Source: Nonomuraea angiospora
Lineage (GTDB): Bacteria > Actinomycetota > Actinomycetes > Streptosporangiales > Streptosporangiaceae
Direction: 5' to 3'
Length of the DNA: 64,000 nucleotides
NCBI RefSeq assembly: GCF_014873145.1
Contig: NZ_JADBEK010000001.1
Location: 7,254,001 to 7,318,000 of the forward strand
Under the pieces are notes generated by a model, which saw nothing but the letters and a program-made list of their open reading frames with translations, was not told the DNA's origin and ran no database searches. Below are positions 60,240-64,000 of this stretch, in pieces (position 1 is the stretch's first letter; each line of letters starts with the position of its first letter). Position numbers and translations under genes: made by a program.

Positions 60240-60271
60240 GAGGCGCCGGCTCGCACGCGAGCCGGCGCCTC
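60240..60271. terminator. Bidirectional hairpin terminator
   Basis: A 14-bp perfect stem (GAGGCGCCGGCTCG with CGAGCCGGCGCCTC) and loop CACG lies 19 bases after the hydrolase stop and about 50 bases after the convergent propeller gene's stop. It can serve both strands. Confidence 0.88.
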
Positions 60272-60333
60272 TTCGTGTCCAGCGGGTGCCGCTTCGTGTC
60301 CAGCGGGTGCCGCTTCGTGTCTAGCGGGTGCCG
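60271..60333. repeat. 21-bp tandem repeat x 3 containing the propeller gene's stop codon
   Basis: Three copies (60271, 60292, 60313) of cttcgtgtccagcgggtgcc plus one base. In the copy nearest the gene, tccagc is tctagc: on the coding strand TGG has become TAG and ends the protein as RGTR. The other two copies keep the sense codon, encoding in frame SGTRWTR repeats downstream of the stop. Confidence 0.92.
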
Positions 60334-61709
60334 CGGTGCACGACCAGGAGCTGGTCGCGGGTGGCGTTCCGGTCGCGGTAGGCGATGGCGGCCGGGGCCT
60401 CGGCGCTGTGGTGGCCGGGCAGCCGCTCGTCGGCGCTCCAGGAGGAGCCGTCGAAGACGGTCCACCACAGGCGCTGGTCACTGGCGCCACGGTGGACGCA
60501 GTAGAGGCGGTCCTTGTAGACGGTCAGGGCGGGGCCCTCGGCGGCCGAGTGCATGGCCAGCTTCTGGTCGCGCGTCCAGGCGGTGCCGTCCCAGCGCGTC
60601 CACCACAGGCTGGAGTCCTTGCCGGTGTGCACGCAGTAGAGGTGGCCCCGCCAGACGGCCAGCGCCGGGGTGGACCGGCAGGCGTGGCCGGGCAGCTGCG
60701 TGCAGGGGCTCCACGAGGAGCCGTCCCATCGCGTCCACCACAGGGTGGAGTCGGTGCCGGCGTGCACGCAGTAGAGCTGCCCGTCGAACGTGGCCAGCGC
60801 GGGGGCCGAGGCGCTTGGGTGCTCGGGCAGCCTGGCGTCGGGGCTCCAGGCGGAGCCGTCCCACCGCGTCCACCACAGGTTGTCGTCGCCGTCGCCGCGG
60901 TGCACGCAGTAGAGCTGCCCGTCGTACGCCGCCAGCGCCGGGGCCGAGTCGCTGACGTGCCCTGGCAGTCTCCGATCCGCGCTCCACCCTTCCTGGGCGT
61001 CGTAGACCGTCCACCACAGGCTGGGATCGTCGACCTTGCCGCGGTGGACGAGGACCAGCCCGTCCTGGAACTCCGCCAGCGCCGGGCTCGACACGCTGAA
61101 GTGCTCGACGAACGTCTGGTCCGGGGTCCACCCCTCGCCGGGCTCGTACACCGTCCAGTACAGCCGCTCGCCGTCGCGCCGGTCCTCCCTGGCCGGCACC
61201 AGCATGGCGGGCGCGACCCACGGCGAGACCAGCTTCACGCCGTACGGCCGGGCGACCGAGGTGATCCAGTCGGCCTTGGCGCGCACCTGCCGCTCGATGA
61301 GCGGGGCGAGCCAGGAGCCCAGCACGGTGGCCGCGGTCTCGCCGACGAGCTGCGGGATCTCGGCGGCCAGCAACGCGGCGCTCTCGTTGAGGTGGATCTC
61401 GAAACCCCACCCCCTGGAGACCGGCCAGACCTCCGCGCCCATGGTGCCGAGCTCGCTCTGGAGCCGCCGTACGCGGTCCTGGGCCTGGGGCGACAGTCCG
61501 GCGATCTGGCGCCCGCTCTCCCGCTTGGCCGCCGACCACTCGACCTCGACGGCCTCCCCCACGGACGGCTCGTCCAGCAGCTCGCTCTCGACGGCCGCGT
61601 CCACGGCGGCGGCGGCCACCGGGTCGTCCTGGCTGTGCAGCAGCGCCTCCTCCCCGTCCACCGCCGCCGTGTCGAGCCCCGCTCTGTCGGTCCGGGTGTC
61701 ATCAGTCAT
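60321..61709 (-). CDS. Repeat-propeller (lectin-like) protein, cytoplasmic or surface-released
   Basis: A 462-residue protein. The first 170 residues are soluble and partly helical (WSAAKRESGRQIAGLSPQAQ). The rest is a run of about 46-residue repeats: PALA-x-G-x-LYCVHRG, LWWTRWDGSSWSPD, LPGH; six complete units and a seventh partial one (start near APAMLVPARED, end VVHRGTR), so a seven-bladed propeller is likely. The pattern resembles PLL/PHL-type fucose-binding lectins and DUF346-like propellers. No signal peptide is seen. ATG 61709 (MTDDTRTDRAG) is chosen; its ribosome site is weak. Confidence 0.82.
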   Translation of the reverse strand: MTDDTRTDRAGLDTAAVDGEEALLHSQDDPVAAAAVDAAVESELLDEPSVGEAVEVEWSAAKRESGRQIAGLSPQAQDRVRRLQSELGTMGAEVWPVSRGWGFEIHLNESAALLAAEIPQLVGETAATVLGSWLAPLIERQVRAKADWITSVARPYGVKLVSPWVAPAMLVPAREDRRDGERLYWTVYEPGEGWTPDQTFVEHFSVSSPALAEFQDGLVLVHRGKVDDPSLWWTVYDAQEGWSADRRLPGHVSDSAPALAAYDGQLYCVHRGDGDDNLWWTRWDGSAWSPDARLPEHPSASAPALATFDGQLYCVHAGTDSTLWWTRWDGSSWSPCTQLPGHACRSTPALAVWRGHLYCVHTGKDSSLWWTRWDGTAWTRDQKLAMHSAAEGPALTVYKDRLYCVHRGASDQRLWWTVFDGSSWSADERLPGHHSAEAPAAIAYRDRNATRDQLLVVHRGTR

Positions 61710-61809
61710 TTCCAGCCCCCCTGGAGTGATCCGCACCATTCGATGCGCATATGTCCCATCCATGGTAACCAGACGTAGTTGTCCGATTACTCTCCAGGGG
61801 GCTCGGGGA

Positions 61810-63228
61810 CTACCTCTCGATGTCCACCGTGAACGCGTCGAAAACCGCTTGTCCGGTGCCCTCCCCCGCCGCGAACAGGCCCAGCACCGCCCCCACCCAC
61901 CGGCTCTGCGTGGCCTGGAAGGGAGCGCCGACCTCGCGCAGCCCGTCGCCGGTGTCGGCCAGGAACGTGACGAGCGCGTCCGCCCCGATCCGCGCGCCGA
62001 CGGTGACGGGCGCGCCGTCCTTCACGGGCACGGGTTCCATGTCGCCGCACACCAGGACGGTCCCGGCCGCCGTGCGCTCCAGCCCGACGTAGGCGTAGGT
62101 GAACCCGAGCACGACCAGTCCCGCCCGGCCCTCGCCGTCCAGGGTGAGGCCGGCGGTGACCGTACACGGGTCGCCGGGCAGCCGCTGCCCGAGCACGGAC
62201 GGGCGCTCCCTGAGGTCCTCCGGCCCCGGCGCGCAGGCCAGGCGGAGGGTGCCGTCCCGCAGCTCCCACCAGGAGGGGTCGGGGTTGGCCTGCCAGCTCC
62301 ACTGCAGCCCCAGCTCGGGCCCGGCGAAGTCGTCGGAGGTGGCGGGCTCGGCCGGCGTGCCGCCGGGGACGGGCACGGGGCCGCCGGGCACCGGCTCGCC
62401 GTCCGCGCCCATGACCGGCCAGCCGTCCTCCCAGGTCATGGGCTGCAGGTGGACGACCCTGCCGTAGGCGCCGCGGTCCTGGAAGTGCATGAACCAGTGC
62501 TCGCCCGACGGGGTGTCCACCCAGCCGCCCTGGTGCGGCCCGTTCACGTCGGTGCCGCCCTGCTCCAGCACGATCCGGTCCTCGTACGGACCGAAGATCG
62601 AGCTCGCCCGGAACACCGACTGCCAGCCCTGCTCCACTCCGCCCGCCGGGGCGAAGATCCAGTACGTGCCGTCGCGCTTGTAGAGCTTGGGCCCCTCCAG
62701 CGTCCGGTATCCGGGCAGCAGGTCGGCGTCGATGATCAGCGTGCCCTCGTCCAGCACCTCGCGGGCGTCCGGCGACATGCGGTGCAGGGTGAGCCGGTTG
62801 TTGACGCCGGCGCGGCTCTTGGCCCAGCCGTGCACCAGGTACGCCTGGCCGTCGTCGTCCCACAGCGGGCACGGGTCGATGAGCCCCGCGCCCGGCTTGA
62901 CCACGTGCGGCGCGGTCCACGGACCCCGCGGGTCCTGCGCGCTCACCACGTGGATCCCCACGTCGGGGTCGCCGTAGAAGATCCAGAACCGGCCGTCGTG
63001 GTGGCGCAGCGAGGGCGCCCAGACGCCGCACCCCGGTCGCACGTCGTCATAGCCGCTCGTCACGGCGTGCCCGATGATCGTCCAGTTGACCAGGTCGCGC
63101 GAGTGCAGGATCGGCAGGCCCGGGACCTTGGTGAACGTGGAGGCGGTCAGGTAGAAGTCCGCGCCGACGCGGATCACGTCGGGGTCGGACCAGTCGGCGT
63201 TCAGCACGGGGTTGCGGTAGGTCGTCAT
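61810..63228 (-). CDS. Glycoside hydrolase family 43 beta-xylosidase/arabinofuranosidase
   Basis: A 472-residue GH43 enzyme. The catalytic base Asp is in NADWSDPDVIRVGADFYL, the pKa-modulating Asp in GLIDPCPLWDDDGQAYL and the general acid Glu in YRTLEGPKLYKRDG. The five-bladed propeller is followed by a C-terminal beta-sandwich (about 300-472, SWWELRDGTLRLACAPG), as in two-domain beta-xylosidases. No signal peptide, so it works on imported xylo-oligosaccharides. Divergent from a LacI regulator; one operator is 24 bases upstream of the start. No sugar ABC transporter is visible in the window. Confidence 0.93.
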   Translation of the reverse strand: MTTYRNPVLNADWSDPDVIRVGADFYLTASTFTKVPGLPILHSRDLVNWTIIGHAVTSGYDDVRPGCGVWAPSLRHHDGRFWIFYGDPDVGIHVVSAQDPRGPWTAPHVVKPGAGLIDPCPLWDDDGQAYLVHGWAKSRAGVNNRLTLHRMSPDAREVLDEGTLIIDADLLPGYRTLEGPKLYKRDGTYWIFAPAGGVEQGWQSVFRASSIFGPYEDRIVLEQGGTDVNGPHQGGWVDTPSGEHWFMHFQDRGAYGRVVHLQPMTWEDGWPVMGADGEPVPGGPVPVPGGTPAEPATSDDFAGPELGLQWSWQANPDPSWWELRDGTLRLACAPGPEDLRERPSVLGQRLPGDPCTVTAGLTLDGEGRAGLVVLGFTYAYVGLERTAAGTVLVCGDMEPVPVKDGAPVTVGARIGADALVTFLADTGDGLREVGAPFQATQSRWVGAVLGLFAAGEGTGQAVFDAFTVDIER

Positions 63229-63251
63229 CCCTCACTCCTTGGCGGCACCTG

Positions 63252-63267
63252 CTGCAATCGGTTGCAG
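63252..63267. promoter_or_regulatory. LacI-type operator in front of the GH43 gene
   Basis: CTGCAA-TCGG-TTGCAG is a perfect inverted pair with a four-base centre, matching the TTGCAA-type half-sites of LacI-family regulators. It ends 39 bases upstream of the GH43 ATG (start at 63228). Confidence 0.8.
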
Positions 63268-63350
63268 GAAACGTCGCACCCGCACGTACGTGCCGTCAAA
63301 TGGCCCGGGTGCCCGCAGGCGGCCGGGAGCAGGCCGTCCTGGCTGAAATT

Positions 63351-63361
63351 CGAAATTTTCG
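63351..63361. promoter_or_regulatory. CGAAA-N-TTTCG motif, xylanolytic operator type
   Basis: The sequence cgaaattttcg matches CGAAA-N-TTTCG exactly, the motif found before xylanolytic genes and recognised by LacI-type BxlR/XlnR-like regulators in Streptomyces. It lies about 48 bases upstream of the LacI ATG (63409), within an otherwise GC-rich region. Confidence 0.7.
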
Positions 63362-63408
63362 GGGCGCTGGCCTGGCGATTCCCAGGCGCGGCGGGGAGAG
63401 TGGGGGTC

Positions 63409-64000
63409 ATGACGGTCGAGGACCAGCCCCCGCAGTTGCCCAAACTGGCCGTGATCGCCCGCGAGGCCGGTGTATCCGTTGCAACCGTTTCCAAAGCCCT
63501 CAACGGCCGCTCCGACGTCTCCGCCCACACCCGCCGGCTCGTCGCCGAGGTGCTGGAGCGGCGCGGCTACCCCCGGCAGCGGGTCCGGCCCGCGCGGGGC
63601 AGCATGGTGGACGTCATGCTGCAGGCCCTCGACTCGCCGTACGCGCTGGCGATCCTGGGCGGGGTGGAGGACGCGGCCTGGCGGGCGGGCGTGGACCTGG
63701 TGGTCTCGGCCGTCTGCGACCGCACCAGGCACGGCCAGCCCCCGCCCGCGTGGCTGGACCGGATCGGCGCCCGCGACAGCGCCGGCGTCCTGCTCGTGCG
63801 CACGTCGCCGACCGCCGCGCAGCGGGCCTGGCTGGCCGACCGGGGGATCCCCGCGGTGATCGTCGACCCGCGCCGCAAGCCGCCGTCCGGCCTGCCCGCC
63901 GTCGCCTCGGCCAACCGGGACGGCGCGCGGGCGGCCACCGAGCACCTGATCGCCCTCGGTCACTCGCGGATCGCCGTCGTCGCGGGCCGTCCCGGGGTCC
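63409..64000 (+). CDS. LacI-family regulator (3' end beyond the window)
   Basis: About 197 codons visible. The HTH is LAVIAREAGVSVATVSKALN followed by the hinge-helix region; the periplasmic-binding-like effector domain begins near MVDVMLQALDSPYALAILGG and runs off the right edge. LacI proteins dimerise and bind palindromic operators, losing affinity when a sugar binds. It is divergent from the GH43 gene with two operator-like sites between them, so it most likely represses the xylosidase and itself. Confidence 0.95.
   Translation, partial: MTVEDQPPQLPKLAVIAREAGVSVATVSKALNGRSDVSAHTRRLVAEVLERRGYPRQRVRPARGSMVDVMLQALDSPYALAILGGVEDAAWRAGVDLVVSAVCDRTRHGQPPPAWLDRIGARDSAGVLLVRTSPTAAQRAWLADRGIPAVIVDPRRKPPSGLPAVASANRDGARAATEHLIALGHSRIAVVAGRPGV

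Noticed and set aside
63475..63500. gttgcaaccgtttcc-like LacI half-site inside the LacI gene
   Set aside because: It encodes the recognition helix (SVATVSKA) and is explained by codon use.
1..64000. Prophage, integrative element, CRISPR or biosynthetic gene cluster
   Set aside because: No integrase, transposase, capsid, cas, PKS, NRPS or RiPP core genes were found; the two P450 genes and the LPMO are not in a recognisable cluster.
1..64000. tRNA or rRNA genes
   Set aside because: No T-loop/acceptor pattern or rRNA-like stretch was recognised in the intergenic regions; a covariance search was not possible.

Overview
The window is very GC-rich DNA from a filamentous actinomycete. A genus in or near the Streptosporangiaceae, such as Nonomuraea, would fit, but this is a guess from gene content (conservon, two SAM_MT/DUF574 methyltransferases, an XRE-DUF5753 regulator, a complete ergothioneine cluster, many sensors and secreted hydrolases). 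It is ordinary chromosomal accessory sequence. I saw no rRNA, tRNA, CRISPR array, insertion sequence or integrase.

Layout. 1-4.4 kb: a partial MarR regulator, a secreted sugar-handling pair (Tat-exported sugar isomerase and PQQ-type sugar dehydrogenase with a PKD domain) and a TetR gene. 4.4-8.0 kb: TetR-linked membrane protein, photolyase, SAM_MT/DUF574 protein, and an RsbW-like ATPase preceded by a perfect CebR/CelR-type palindrome. 8.0-13.7 kb: the complete ergothioneine operon egtABCDE on the minus strand. 13.8-15.1 kb: an ECF sigma factor with a zinc-finger anti-sigma protein, and a second zinc-finger paralogue facing it. 15.6-20.0 kb: exported proteins (two tandem small paralogues, a bulb-type lectin, a trypsin-like protease) and one orphan. 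20.1-24.8 kb: P450, TetR, membrane-anchored AA10 LPMO, second SAM_MT/DUF574 protein, XRE-DUF5753 regulator.

24.9-30.9 kb: a catabolic cluster of FucI-like isomerase, cytoplasmic sialidase-like protein, DHDPS-family lyase, GntR regulator and divergent MHS-type MFS transporter, with palindromic operators between regulator and transporter. 30.9-35.3 kb: a five-gene conservon (cvnA-E) whose P450 lacks the ExxR motif, as in CYP157. 35.4-44.0 kb: a secreted BNR-type protein, LuxR regulator, Ada-AlkA fusion next to AlkB, an epimerase divergent from a MocR regulator, and a YcaQ/AlkZ-type glycosylase. 44.3-50.2 kb: endolysin-like amidase, serine hydrolase with an MFS exporter, a broken ATC-hydrolase gene, HtrA-type protease. 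50.3-55.9 kb: acetyltransferase and two two-component systems. 55.9-57.6 kb: an Hsp20 operon with three unknown proteins. 57.7-64 kb: CapA-like protein, alpha/beta hydrolase, a repeat-propeller protein, and a GH43 xylosidase divergent from a LacI regulator with two operator types.

The most unusual global signal is a set of short tandem repeats (12 to 54 bp, nearly all multiples of three) at gene ends, several with the stop codon inside the repeat. Genes are tightly packed: many overlap by ATGA or GTGA, and several convergent pairs meet at a single TGATCA or CTAG.
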